NCBI RefSeq assembly: GCF_030734285.1
Contig: NZ_CP132295.1
Span: 744,001-808,000 of the forward strand
From: Natronococcus sp. AD-5
Lineage (GTDB): Archaea > Halobacteriota > Halobacteria > Halobacteriales > Natrialbaceae
Direction of reading: 5' to 3'
Length of the DNA stretch: 64,000 bases
Below the pieces are notes generated by a model. It ran no database searches, was not told where the DNA came from, and saw nothing but the letters and a program-made list of their open reading frames with translations. Both the position numbers and the translations under genes were made by a program. Of this stretch, positions 1 through 9,117 are shown one piece after another (positions within the stretch are counted from its first letter, which is position 1; each line of letters begins with the position of its first letter).

Positions 1-156
1 CCTTGAGGAACTGTGACCGTGGGGTTTCGACGCGACGCCGCTCATCTACTTCGCGAAAGCCGATCAACTCCACTGGTCTCGAGTCCCGATGGCCCGTGTT
101 CTTCCGCACCACTGTGAATCCGGCTCGACTCTTGCGATCGAGAAATTTTGGCGTCG

Positions 157-486
157 TTAATTGCTATCGTTCCGGCCGGACGCCCCGTAATCGACGTGAA
201 CGTCCGGTGTACTTGCCGATTCTGGTGCGGGAATCCCGTTCCAATCGACGAGGTGTACATTCGCCATCTGGCCGGAGAAGCGGAACCGCCGTATCCCGGT
301 CTCGATCGCCCCCTCTACCGAACGCCCTGAGACGATCGTTGCTTTCTCGAGCGGATCGGCGCCGACCATCTCGATGGCGCCGTTGACGCTAATTTCGTAG
401 TTCGCGGGAACTCCCCTGCCGATGATTGTTACGAGATTTGTCAATCGGTTCTCAGTTCGCATGCTATGATGACGCAAGCCCGCCAA
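157..486 (-). CDS. Hypothetical haloarchaeal protein (109 aa)
   Basis: I do not recognise a named family. The protein is about 100 residues with regularly spaced hydrophobic and acidic residues and no signal peptide or membrane span, so it is probably soluble. An internal Met eight codons in (start at 462) may be the true start, because the first residues (AGLRHHS) are less haloarchaea-like than what follows. It lies tail-to-head with the PadR gene on the same strand, separated by about 70 bases. The coding bias and acidity support a real gene; the function is unknown. Confidence 0.6.
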   Translation of the reverse strand: MAGLRHHSMRTENRLTNLVTIIGRGVPANYEISVNGAIEMVGADPLEKATIVSGRSVEGAIETGIRRFRFSGQMANVHLVDWNGIPAPESASTPDVHVDYGASGRNDSN

Positions 487-558
487 TATAAGCCTTCCTG
501 TCGGGTAAATAGTAGGAACTAGTGAACATATCGAAGGGGCGAATGAACGCGATTCCCT

Positions 559-831
559 TCACTCCACGTAATTGCTCTCCCAATCCCGTCGGTCCTCGAT
601 TGCTTGTTCTCCAGTATCGGTGATGGTGTAGTAGTTCGTCCGCCGGTCGAGTTCGCCCTTCTCGACGAGTTCCTTGTTGACGAGGCTGTCGAGGTTGGGG
701 TACAGTCGGCCGTGATTGATCTCGGCGCTGTAGTACTGTTCGATCTCCTCCTTGACGTCTTGGCCGGACGGCTGGTCGGCGCCTGCGATGACGTACAGGA
801 GGTCTCGTTGGAAGCCGGTGAGGTCGTCCAT
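559..831 (-). CDS. PadR-family transcriptional regulator
   Basis: A 90-residue winged-helix DNA-binding protein. It opens with FQRDLLYVIAG, continues with the recognition-helix region around INHGRLYPNLDSLV, and ends in the wing YYTITDTGEQAIEDRR. This is the compact PadR architecture common in haloarchaea, without the C-terminal dimerisation domain of longer PadR proteins. In this family the gene usually represses a neighbouring gene, but no obvious target adjoins it here. The ATG at 831 fits the family start (MDDLTGFQRD). The ligand is unknown. Confidence 0.85.
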   Translation of the reverse strand: MDDLTGFQRDLLYVIAGADQPSGQDVKEEIEQYYSAEINHGRLYPNLDSLVNKELVEKGELDRRTNYYTITDTGEQAIEDRRDWESNYVE

Positions 832-1009
832 CTCACGAGAGAATTCAACGAAGATGTATTTGGTATCTTTCCCGCATCGAACTGTATGTTTGTGTACTAT
901 GAACGTATAGAATAGCAGATTTCTAGAGTAGTATTGTCTCGGGATCCGACCGAAACCGTTCCCAGATTCGGCGTCGGTCGGCCCTGCTCGAGCCGGACGC
1001 CGCCTGCAT

Positions 1010-1059
1010 ACATTTAAATAGGACTATCTTGAGGAATACATATACAGGTGAGTTAATAT
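1010..1059 (+). promoter_or_regulatory. Archaeal promoter for the 1060 gene
   Basis: A TATA-like TTTAAATA sits at about 1013-1020, roughly 40 bases upstream of the ATG at 1060, and GGTGA about ten bases before the start could act as a Shine-Dalgarno sequence. Spacing fits a short-leader haloarchaeal transcript. No operator palindrome is obvious. Confidence 0.45.
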
Positions 1060-1338
1060 ATGGCTCTGGCTGACGATTCGCGTCCTCCGCTTCCCGAGTG
1101 GATTACAGACGCATACACCGTGATTTTGGCTCACATCACGGATTCAGAGACCATTGACACCCACGGCCGGATTCCGGCGATAAGCCGCGAGCAGGCGGTA
1201 GACGTACTATCCACGTCCGACGAACTGGCGCTTGAACCAGCAGACGCCGAACACGCGATCACGCGTCTGATCAAACGCGGATATCTCTACGAAGTCGATG
1301 CTGAGCTTCGCGTGACCGTTCCCTCCGAGGACTGGTAA
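1060..1338 (+). CDS. Small conserved haloarchaeal protein, winged-helix-like
   Basis: A 92-residue acidic protein. The C-terminal half (DAEHAITRLIKRGYLYEV followed by a short strand) has the helix-turn-strand pattern of a winged helix, so it could bind DNA or modulate a regulator. The N-terminal half contains PLPEWITDAYTVILAHI. No catalytic motif, signal peptide or membrane segment is seen. It is monocistronic with a good TATA box upstream. The role is inferred from fold pattern only. Confidence 0.6.
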   Translation: MALADDSRPPLPEWITDAYTVILAHITDSETIDTHGRIPAISREQAVDVLSTSDELALEPADAEHAITRLIKRGYLYEVDAELRVTVPSEDW

Positions 1339-1340
1339 CA

Positions 1341-1754
1341 GTACACCCCTCTATTCGTTGTTGTGACGCGTCTGTACTGCGTCGTCTACCACGAGTAAAC
1401 AGACCATCGGTACCGACTCATCGCGAACGAAACGGATCGCCTCGATTGCCCACTGCTCGATACAATGGATAACAGGCGGCGGTAGCGTAGCGTCCTGTTG
1501 CTGTCACCCATGGACTGACCCAGTTCTGTGAACCGAGAACCGCTATCGTAGACGGACCGGTGCCTCGTGACCACGAGAGAGTTCTGTTCCGACCATTCTC
1601 TCCAGTAAACGAAATCGTCACGGGTCACGCCCTCGAGCGCGGTCGACGACACGGTAGGTGGAAACGTTTCGGCGATCGAGTTCTCTGTATCTCGTTCGAG
1701 GGGAGCGATCGAGTACGGATCCTCTGTACCAATGTAATGAGGCGCGGTGATCAT
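1341..1754 (-). pseudogene. Probable decayed gene, family not recognised
   Basis: The minus strand codes in more than one frame. From 1754 one frame reads as an acidic protein up to about 1480 (including VTRDDFVYWREWSEQ). A different frame gives a plausible acidic C-terminus (WAIEAIRFVRDESVP, LLVVDDAVQT) ending near 1345. A frameshifted gene explains this better than one intact ORF, whose last third is Arg/Ser-rich. Identity unknown. Confidence 0.35.
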
Positions 1755-2078
1755 TCACGTAATACTATAAGAGATTGGTACGCGCCTTAAAAATGCGAAA
1801 GACAAATTCGAAGTCCGTTGCTCGCCTCGAGTTGAGCCCGTAGAGTTTATGGGTGTTCCTTGTCGTACCCCATCCGAAATTGATCGATTGTGGGGATTCA
1901 TTACGCTCTCCTGCATACTTTTCTAACTAACGGGGTTGGCCGTTCGTACTAAGTAGCAGGTGATAGATGGAGGAAGTGTATATTTCGACCACAATTCCGT
2001 TAGTTAACCGGAAAGTGTTAAATCGCGCCTGCGATTGCAAGCGCTCAGGATGGCGTTTTTCAACGGGTAGCTACTTGT
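1755..2078. other. Intergenic stretch upstream of the Na+ symporter
   Basis: About 320 bases without a convincing gene. It should contain the promoter of the symporter gene at 2079. TTAAAAATGCG near 1789 is a possible TATA-like element for an unidentified short transcript. No repeat or RNA gene was seen. Confidence 0.4.
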
Positions 2079-3443
2079 ATGGCAAAGAATGGCGCTGCAT
2101 GGACACGAATACTACGGAGGGGTCGCGTAACCGAACGGGAACAGTGGGCCACGCGAGCCGGGTTCATCATGGCTGCGATCGGAAGCGCCGTCGGCCTCGG
2201 AAACATCTGGCGATTCCCGTACGAGGCCGCGGCCAACGGTGGCGCGGCGTTTCTCCTCGCCGATTTCATCGCGGTACTCATCATCGGATTACCCGCGATG
2301 CTGGCAGAATTCTCGATGGGACGACGAACGCATCGGAACGTGGTCGACGCGTACGCATACGGCGGGAGGGTGTGGAAACTTGCCGGCGTTCTCGCGGCCG
2401 TGACTTCGTTCTGGATTCTTTCGTACTACAGTGTCGTCGGCGGCTGGGTCATACGATATATGTTCGAGAGTCCGAGCGGAGCGTACTTCGACCAGCCGCA
2501 CGCGCACTTTACCGCTACCGCCGCCGGTATGGATGCTGTCGCCTACGGGGCTCTCTTTATGCTCATTACGATCGGTATCGTAGCGTTCGGGATCAAACGC
2601 GGCATCGAACTGGCGACCAAGGTGATGGTTCCCGCGATCGTCGTCTTGATGATCGGCCTCGTCGCCTACGCCGCGACGCTCCCGGGTGCGGGCGCCGGAT
2701 ACCGGTACTTCCTCAATCCCGACTTCCAGTATTTCTTCGCGAACCTCGAGACGCTCATCCCCGCCGCGATCGGGGAAGTGCTATTTACGCTCTCGCTCGG
2801 GTCGGGTATCATGATTACGTACGCATCGTACGTCGAAGACGCGGAGAGTCTCGTCGCAGACGGCTTTACCGTCGTTATCGTAAATACCCTCGTCGGCTAC
2901 CTCGCCGGTCTGCTGGTGTTCCCCCTGTTGTTTTCGCAGAACGTGCGACCCGGCGCCGCCGGGGCGGGCGCGATCTTCGTCGGCATCGCGAACGCCTTCC
3001 GGACGCTCCCGTCCGGAGAAGTACTCGGCCTCGTCTTCTACCTGGTGGTGCTCATCGCAGCGCTGTCATCGGCGATCAGCCTGCTCGAGATTCCGACTTC
3101 GTACTTTACCGATAACTTCAACGTGCCGCGGCCGGTGGTCACCGTCGGACTCGGTCTCGGCGTGTTCTTGCTGGGCATTCCAACCGCGATGAACACGGCC
3201 ACGCTGGAGGTGTACGACTCGTTTGCCAGTGAGGTCTTGCTACCGACGGGGCTATTCCTCGTGACGGTGTTCGTCGGCTGGGTGTACGGTCGAGAGGCGA
3301 TGACGGAACTCGGCAAAGGAATGCACGAGCGGTTCCTAGCGAGATACTGGTTGTGGCACCTTCGTATCGTCGTCCTCGTCGCGGTCATCATAACGCTCGT
3401 CCTCAGCGTCGCCTCGTTTGCCGGCGTCACCGTCCTACAGTGA
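2079..3443 (+). CDS. Sodium:neurotransmitter symporter (NSS/SNF) family transporter
   Basis: A 454-residue polytopic protein with about 11-12 membrane segments. The diagnostic NSS signature is in the first helix region: ATRAGFIMAAIGSAVGLGN followed by IWRFPYEAAANGG. The unwound Gly-rich stretch forms the Na+ and substrate site in this family (LeuT/MhsT type). Members import amino acids or related amines with Na+, which suits a halophile. The ATG at 2079 precedes a basic N-terminus (RGRVTEREQWATR). It stands alone, with an integrase remnant and radA downstream. Substrate specificity cannot be read from sequence. Confidence 0.93.
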   Translation: MAKNGAAWTRILRRGRVTEREQWATRAGFIMAAIGSAVGLGNIWRFPYEAAANGGAAFLLADFIAVLIIGLPAMLAEFSMGRRTHRNVVDAYAYGGRVWKLAGVLAAVTSFWILSYYSVVGGWVIRYMFESPSGAYFDQPHAHFTATAAGMDAVAYGALFMLITIGIVAFGIKRGIELATKVMVPAIVVLMIGLVAYAATLPGAGAGYRYFLNPDFQYFFANLETLIPAAIGEVLFTLSLGSGIMITYASYVEDAESLVADGFTVVIVNTLVGYLAGLLVFPLLFSQNVRPGAAGAGAIFVGIANAFRTLPSGEVLGLVFYLVVLIAALSSAISLLEIPTSYFTDNFNVPRPVVTVGLGLGVFLLGIPTAMNTATLEVYDSFASEVLLPTGLFLVTVFVGWVYGREAMTELGKGMHERFLARYWLWHLRIVVLVAVIITLVLSVASFAGVTVLQ

Positions 3444-3509
3444 GAGGGTCGTCGCCTCCATTTCCGCTGCGATCCGCTCTCGGCGTCCGTTTTACATCCC
3501 GAGATAGTA

Positions 3510-3800
3510 CTCGGAACGGAGAGCCCCCGATCGTCGGCCTCTTCGCGGATTACCTCCGAATCACGTGTTCGGAGACACGGGTGATCGCGCCGTGTCGGAT
3601 ACGCGAGGACGTACACGAATCCGCGATCGCGGAGTACTTCGAGCGCGTCGAAGCCCTTCTCGTCGACGGCCTCGTGAGTTCGCCGATCGACATACCGGAC
3701 CAGCGCCTTCCGATCCGCCGCCGACCAGAACTGTTGATCGGCGCTTCACGCGATCGGGCCCGCCCCGTCAACGGCCGGTCGGGCAACGTTGTGACGACCG
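3510..3800 (-). pseudogene. Tyrosine recombinase (integrase) fragment
   Basis: On the minus strand from about 3760 the translation reads QQFWSAADRKALVRYVDRR, then HEAVDEKGFDALEVLRDRG and FVYVLAY. This matches the start of the catalytic domain of haloarchaeal XerC/D-type integrases (FWSPE.R..LL.YVD; LRDRALVYVLAYTG). The reading frame is lost just after VLAY, where the R-x-G active-site region should follow, and nothing of the HxxR/Tyr part is present. It is a dead fragment abutting the 3' end of the symporter gene. Confidence 0.7.
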
Positions 3801-3895
3801 GAATCGGCGTCTTCGCGCCACGCCGCAACCGGCTTGTTTCACTTTCACCCCCCTGTTAACATACCTTTATGAGCGTCTGCGTGGGGTGATCACAT

Positions 3896-4924
3896 ATGGC
3901 AGCATCACTCAACCAGTTACCGGGTGTTGGCCCCACTACGGCTGACAAACTCCTCGAGGCCGGCTTCGACTCTTACCAAGCGTTGGCCGTTGCGAGTCCC
4001 GGCGAACTCAGCAACACTATTGACATCGGTGAGCGTACTGCCACCGATATCATTCAAGCGGCGCGAGAGGCTGCCGATGTCGGAGACTTCGAATCCGGGA
4101 CCGCATTGCGGAAACAGCGCGACCAGATCGGGAAACTCAGCTTGCTGATCGACGAGATCGACGAGTTACTCGGGGGCGGTATTGAAACCCAGTCGATCAC
4201 CGAGTTCTATGGCAAGTTTGGGTCCGGCAAATCACAGCTCACCCACCACTTGTGTCTCACGGTTCAACTCCCCGAAGACTATGGTGGTTTCCACGGCCGT
4301 GCAGTGTTCCTCGATACTGAAGATACGTTCCGTCCGGAGCGTATTGACAACATGGTCCGCGGGTTGCCGGACGAGGTCATCGAGGCCACAATGACCGACC
4401 GAGGGATTGCAGGCGACGCCGCTGACGAGGCCGCGCTTGACGAGTTGGTTTCCCACGTTCTGGAGCGGATTCACGTCGCGAAAGGATTCAATTCGAGCCA
4501 CCAGATGCTGCTTACCGAAAAAGCTCTGGATCTCACTGGTGAGTATACCGATACTGCATGGCCCGTCCGACTGGTATGTGTGGATTCGTTGATCGCGCAC
4601 TTTCGCGCTGAATACGTCGGCCGCGGAAACCTCGCCGAGCGCCAACAGAAACTCAACAAACACCTCCACGACTTGATGCGGCTTGCGTCCCTCAAGAACG
4701 TGGCAGTCGTCGTCACGAACCAGGTGGCCGCAAACCCGGAGGCGTTTTTCGGCGACCCGACTCACCCGATTGGCGGACATATTCTCGGGCACAGTAGCAC
4801 GGTCCGCATCTATCTCCGGAAGTCGAAAGGCGACAAGAGGATCGTCCGGTTGGTTGATGCACCGAGCCTTCCGGAGGGTGAAGCCGTGATGCGTATCACA
4901 GAATCGGGGCTGAAGCCCGACTAA
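3896..4924 (+). CDS. radA: RadA-family recombinase (probable second copy)
   Basis: A 342-residue RecA-superfamily ATPase that should form filaments on single-stranded DNA and catalyse strand exchange. The N-terminus has helix-hairpin-helix repeats ([17 protein letters not shown], then [11 protein letters not shown]). Walker A is GKFGSGKSQ near residue 105, and Walker B lies within [15 protein letters not shown]. The end ([13 protein letters not shown] to GLKPD) is the standard RadA C-terminus. Walker A and several other positions differ from the usual haloarchaeal GEFGAGKSQ and the tail lacks some acidity, so it looks like a diverged paralogue rather than the housekeeping copy. A GGGGTGATC Shine-Dalgarno-like sequence precedes the ATG. 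Confidence 0.93.
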   Translation: MAASLNQLPGVGPTTADKLLEAGFDSYQALAVASPGELSNTIDIGERTATDIIQAAREAADVGDFESGTALRKQRDQIGKLSLLIDEIDELLGGGIETQSITEFYGKFGSGKSQLTHHLCLTVQLPEDYGGFHGRAVFLDTEDTFRPERIDNMVRGLPDEVIEATMTDRGIAGDAADEAALDELVSHVLERIHVAKGFNSSHQMLLTEKALDLTGEYTDTAWPVRLVCVDSLIAHFRAEYVGRGNLAERQQKLNKHLHDLMRLASLKNVAVVVTNQVAANPEAFFGDPTHPIGGHILGHSSTVRIYLRKSKGDKRIVRLVDAPSLPEGEAVMRITESGLKPD

Positions 4925-5169
4925 CGCCCGTTTGTAGCACTGTCAGTTACGCGGGGTTCGCCATCTATAACCCGAATAGCAGTCGGACAGGCGCTTCTCT
5001 CTGTTATTTTTCGTCACCCGATTCAGTTCATAACATCGTTCAACATTTATGTTATATACGGGTACGTCCCCGAATGGTCGTCGAGATGAAAGACGAACTC
5101 CGCGACCTCGGCGCGCCCGAGGAGCGGTCTCGAAGCGAGGTCCGACGCCGAGACGGCGTTCGCCGAGGA
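4925..5169. other. Intergenic stretch after radA
   Basis: About 245 bases. A short ORF at 5074-5193 (39 codons, starting MVVEMKDELRDLG and becoming Arg-rich) may be a gene fragment. The AT-rich TTTATGTTATATACGG just upstream resembles a promoter. No function can be assigned. Confidence 0.3.
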
Positions 5170-5800
5170 TCAGTTACGTCGACGAGGATGTGATGTGACC
5201 GGTCCAGTCATCGCGTTCGATGCCGTCGCCCGAAGGACCCTCCGAATTCGAGCGACCGTCTCGTCCCAGGTGTGGTGGCCGTCGTAGGTCTCCCGCGCGG
5301 CGAGGCTCAACTCGCGGGGACGTTCGGGATCCTCGAGTACGGATCGAAGCCGTCTCGCGATGGCCATCGGCTCGTTCGGCGGCACGAGGATCCCGTTCTC
5401 GCCGTCGGAGACGGTCTCGTCGGCACCGCCCGCGGCGGTCGCGAGCGCAGGGGGTCCGAACCCCATCCCTTCGAGGGAGACGATTCCGAACGCCTCGTAC
5501 GTCGACGGAACGGCGAGGACGTGATGGCAGCGGAAGCGGTCTGCCAGTTCCTCGTCGGAGAGCCGACCGGTCACCGCCACCGATCCCTCGATCCCCAGTC
5601 GATCGATCAGCCGACGAATCTCGACGGTGTACCGGCGGTCTACCGAACCGGGCGACTATCCGGGGACGGTCCGCATCGCCGAGGAGTCACTCGACGGTTG
5701 CCTTCGTGGCGCGGCTAGTCGAGACCACGCCGTCGACCGACCGCAGGTAGCGGCTCGTCTCGCGGTCGCGCCGCCGGGCATTCAGGGCCGCGTCGCTGTG
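5170..5800 (-). pseudogene. Glycosyltransferase family 4 pseudogene (GT-B fold)
   Basis: The C-terminal 120 residues are clear GT4: VAVTGRLSDEELADRF, then PSTYEAFGIVSLEGMGFG with the E-x7-E donor-binding motif, then GILVPPNEPMAIARRL. Upstream, another frame carries RDRETSRYLRSVDGVVSTS and ATKATVE, where a TGA interrupts, followed by LLGDADRPRIV; the frame then shifts near 5635 to RRLIDRLGIEGS. So there is one in-frame stop and one frameshift, and the N-terminal acceptor domain is missing. The intact enzyme would have added sugars to a glycan or glycolipid. Confidence 0.75.
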
Positions 5801-6373
5801 TCCGTCAGCCTCACTTCGATTCGATCGCGTCCTCGCCGAGTCGCTCGCCGCAGTTCGGACAGCGGTCATAGCGACTCGAGGCTATCTACGGTGTCGGTGA
5901 GGGGACAGCCGAGGCTGTGCTCGATCGGGTTTGGTGAGCAGCACGTAACCAAGCCCGATCGAGCACAACCGCGCAATGCGAATGCTTCGCTGCCAGCCTA
6001 TCGAAACGACGCGTGGCGGGAAAGGGAAAATGGGTGGGTTAGGTGCTGGTAGAGACCGGGATCACAAACGGTTGCCTTAGTATCCCCGTGCGCTATCTTT
6101 TCACATACACATACACACACAACAGTAGTTACATGGCTTCATAGTAAGCGCCACGCTCGCAACGGTGAGACTGACAAGCCATGACTGACTCAACTTATCC
6201 GTCACTCTCGAGCAGACGCCCCGGGGAGTCCGAAACCAAGACCTATCGAATACCATCTGTGCAGAGATAATAGAAGTTCGTCCGCTAAATTGCCGTAAAA
6301 AGCGAAGCGGAAATGCCGTCCCTTCTATCACACCACTTGGCGTGGTCACGTGGCGGTAGGAACACGCGATTCA
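5801..6373. other. Non-coding stretch with CA-rich tract
   Basis: About 570 bases with no supported gene. It includes a short CA/TA-rich simple repeat at about 6101-6123 (tcacatacacatacacacac) and otherwise unremarkable sequence. It probably marks deletion of the rest of the glycosyltransferase gene. Confidence 0.4.
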
Positions 6374-6778
6374 TCATTCGCTCATTTCTTCCTTGGGTGC
6401 CCAGAGGCTGCACCAGTCTGTTCCACGAATCCCTCCTTCAACTTCGGTACACGCTCCGATCCCATCTCCTGTTTTATCGTCGATAAAAAACGTACAGCTT
6501 CCGCACTGTTGGTTTTCCAGGGGCATACATTGATACGCAACCTCAGTTTTTGACTGTAAATTGCTCTGATCCTTCCGTGGAACCCCGTCAATACTTGAAG
6601 TGTTTTCAGCATCCGGAACAGGACCGCTCAGCTCCTCGACACACCAGTCAGGTGGTCTGTCATAGGGCTCCTCACCATTCCCGTTCCTACCGAGACATCC
6701 AGTAAGCGGAATAATCAATCCACTTTTAGTGATGAGCAGAAATCGGCGCCGTGACGATTGGAGCTTACTGCGATCCAT
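6374..6778 (-). CDS. HiPIP-like Tat lipoprotein (high-potential Fe-S protein)
   Basis: About 134 residues from the Met at 6778. The N-terminus carries a Tat motif (SSRRRFLLI), a hydrophobic core and a lipobox (PLTGC), so it should be exported folded and lipid-anchored. The mature part has four cysteines spaced as in high-potential iron-sulfur proteins: YQCMPLENQQCGSCTFF supplies two, GACTEVEGG the third, and WCSLWAP the last. HiPIPs hold one [4Fe-4S] cluster and shuttle single electrons at high potential outside the membrane. A further upstream Met (6805) would place the RR motif too deep. No partner gene adjoins it; it lies between pseudogenes. Confidence 0.72.
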   Translation of the reverse strand: MDRSKLQSSRRRFLLITKSGLIIPLTGCLGRNGNGEEPYDRPPDWCVEELSGPVPDAENTSSIDGVPRKDQSNLQSKTEVAYQCMPLENQQCGSCTFFIDDKTGDGIGACTEVEGGIRGTDWCSLWAPKEEMSE

Positions 6779-6849
6779 ATATCGTGGTAAGCTACCGCAA
6801 TACAAAAACCCCTATATAAAGAAGAGAGATATCTACTCAAGTAACAGTA

Positions 6850-7302
6850 TACGAACATCATATGCCAGGACAGTGACGTAAAACTCGTCGGACTAATTTG
6901 CGCTGTTCAGGCGACCAGAACTGTCTCTCGCGTCGGTGTGTCTTCGAGAAGGGGCTCCTCGGCGATCTCATTGTCGGCAGGGTTGGTGTCGATCAGTCCG
7001 TCGCGCACGCAAAACGAGAGAAACGCCCGTACATACGCGAAGTGCGCGTTCGCGGTCGACCCGGCGATCTCCTCGCTTCGATAGCGGGCGGCAAGGCGTA
7101 AGCCGAACTCGCGCAGGCTCCTCGACTCGAGTCCGTCGACGCGTTCGATTCCCTCGCGCCTGTAGAACTCCTCGAAAAGCCGGAGCGGCGGTTCCATGCT
7201 CGAGTGGCTACCGCCTGACTCGAGTTTGGATGAGGTGGCGATCGATCGCTTGCTCGGCGGTCTTGCCCCTACAGCTACGGCCTCGAGAGTGGGTTCGTTC
7301 AC
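6850..7302 (-). pseudogene. Tyrosine recombinase N-terminal fragment
   Basis: The minus strand encodes a SAM-like core-binding domain of a phage/XerC-type integrase: LRLFEEFYRREGIERVDGL, then SEEIAGSTANAHFAYVRAF and LSFCVRDGLIDTNPADN. After TPTRE the frame breaks near 6920; the sister frame continues FWSPEQRKLVRRV, the conserved start of the catalytic domain, and then stops near 6860. The catalytic R, HxxR and Tyr are absent. The residue pattern differs from the fragment near 3.6 kb, so this is a separate integrase relic. Confidence 0.7.
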
Positions 7303-7518
7303 CTACCACGGCTCTTTTTCACTCCAGTAGCGCAGGGAAGCACATCCAGCCCGGTCTAACGATCAGAAGTGCGATTCCAAAGACCGCGAGTACCTCTCAA
7401 TAGCAGGCCGATCATCCAATATTCTCGCCGTACTAATCGTTACGATTGGCTCTGTCCGTCGACGCAGCATCAGAGGTAGCAGATGACGAGAATAGCCGAT
7501 CTTTGCGATCCACCATAC

Positions 7519-9117
7519 ATGAGAAGGATACTGAACGACCGATCTTACCGAACGACACGACGAGATCTGCTTGTTGGCCTTGGAAGCGTAAGTATGGGCG
7601 TATTCGCGGGTTGTTCTTCGATTCAGGGAAGCGAATCAAACTCGACGCTCCGAGTCGGAACGCTCCGTCCGCCGGTCACGCTCGATCCGATCACAGCCCA
7701 ATCGATCGGCTCCGAGCAAGTCGTCTCCTGCCTCTTCGACGGACTCTATACCTATGACGAGGACGTCAACGTCGTACCCGCCATCGCGGCCGGCGAGCCG
7801 CGTTTTGAGGACGACCGTCGGAAGGTCGTGGTCGAACTCGACGGCCGGGCACAGTTCCAGAACGCCCGAGACGTACTCGCCGAGGACGTGGTCTACTCGT
7901 TCGAAGCGCCGCTCGAGGAAGACGCGCCGACGGCGTGGCAGGTGGACCCGTTCGAGACGATCGAAGCAGTTGATGAGCGCACCGTCCGCTTTACGCTCGC
8001 CGAGCCGTATCCCGGGATCGATCACGCGCTCACCCGTCCGATTGTCCCGCGACAGGAGCGAGAAGACAATAAGGAGGCATTCGCGACGAAGCCGGTCGGT
8101 GCTGGCCCGTTCGAGATAGGGTCGTTCAGCAAGCAAACCAAGGCCACGCTGCGTCGGTGGGACGACTACAGGGGCGAGCCAGCCCCCGAAATCGAGCGGA
8201 TAACGGTAGCGTACGTCGAGTTCCCGATGACTCAGCTTTCGAGCCTCAGAACGGGCCGTAACGACGCGATCGAACCGGTCTCGCCACGGATCGTCGATCA
8301 CGTAAGCGATGTCGCGAACGCGTCCGTGAAGCGACGTGAGGGATACACGTCGTTCTACTTCGGATTTAATCTGAACGACGGCCCGACGACTGACTCTCGG
8401 GTCCGCGAGGCGATCAGCTACTGTATCGATCTCGACCGAGCAGTCTCGGAGTTCGTCGAGCCGATGGGGCAGCGCCAGTACAGCCCACTGCCGCCGCATG
8501 TCGCCCGCGAGTGGGAGCTGCCGACCGATGAATGGGCCGACCTCGCGAATGCGAAAAATCCAGAGCGGGCCCGGCAACTGTTCCGCGAGGCTGACGAAGC
8601 GAACGGTCAACTTCGGATCTTGACCACGAAGGATCCGAAACATAAGGAGTTCGCCGAGGCGCTAGCGGGTGGTCTCCGAGACGCCAGTCACGGCGCCCTC
8701 GTCATCTCGAAGTCCGAGTCGACGTTTCTCAAGCGGTACGTCTCTGGATCCGAGCGCGATTACTCGGTGTTCATCGGCGAAATATCCGGCACGCCGGATC
8801 CGGATTCTCACCTCTATCCCACGTTCCACGAGAACAGGACGGGGGTCACCAACGGGACGTTCTACCGGAAGGATGCAGTCATGAAACGACTCGAATCGGC
8901 TCGAGAAACGAGGGATCGCGAGCGACGACGTCAGCTCTACGAGGAAGCGATCACCAGATTGCTCGAGGATCGCGTCTGCCTACCGATCTGTTCGTTCGAG
9001 AATAGCTTCGCCGTGACCGAGGGTGTGCGGAACTTCCGGGTTCACCCGATCGCACGGGCCAATCCGCGGTTCGCAGTAGATAACAACGTCGTGACGGGGG
9101 ATCTAGTTCATGAGTGA
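7519..9117 (+). CDS. Family 5 extracytoplasmic solute-binding protein (Tat lipoprotein)
   Basis: About 532 residues from the Met at 7519; an earlier Met at 7483 would push the Tat motif inward. TTRRDLLVGLG and the lipobox VFAGCSS indicate Tat export and lipid anchoring. The body matches SBP_bac_5 (dipeptide/oligopeptide/nickel binding): LDPITAQSIGSEQVVSCLF, LFDGLYTYDED, VREAISYCIDLDRAV and TPDPDSHLYPTF. It normally serves ABC importers, but here its stop overlaps by eight bases the start of an APC-type permease and no ABC permease or ATPase is nearby. The ligand is unknown. Confidence 0.88.
   Translation: MRRILNDRSYRTTRRDLLVGLGSVSMGVFAGCSSIQGSESNSTLRVGTLRPPVTLDPITAQSIGSEQVVSCLFDGLYTYDEDVNVVPAIAAGEPRFEDDRRKVVVELDGRAQFQNARDVLAEDVVYSFEAPLEEDAPTAWQVDPFETIEAVDERTVRFTLAEPYPGIDHALTRPIVPRQEREDNKEAFATKPVGAGPFEIGSFSKQTKATLRRWDDYRGEPAPEIERITVAYVEFPMTQLSSLRTGRNDAIEPVSPRIVDHVSDVANASVKRREGYTSFYFGFNLNDGPTTDSRVREAISYCIDLDRAVSEFVEPMGQRQYSPLPPHVAREWELPTDEWADLANAKNPERARQLFREADEANGQLRILTTKDPKHKEFAEALAGGLRDASHGALVISKSESTFLKRYVSGSERDYSVFIGEISGTPDPDSHLYPTFHENRTGVTNGTFYRKDAVMKRLESARETRDRERRRQLYEEAITRLLEDRVCLPICSFENSFAVTEGVRNFRVHPIARANPRFAVDNNVVTGDLVHE

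Noticed and set aside
1967-3115. Plus-strand frame of 382 codons inside the symporter gene
   Set aside because: Arg-rich shadow of the NSS transporter in another frame.
6101-6349. Minus ORF of 82 codons with a Cys-rich N-terminus
   Set aside because: Composition is not halophilic, it starts in a CA-repeat tract and no domain or ribosome-binding site supports it.
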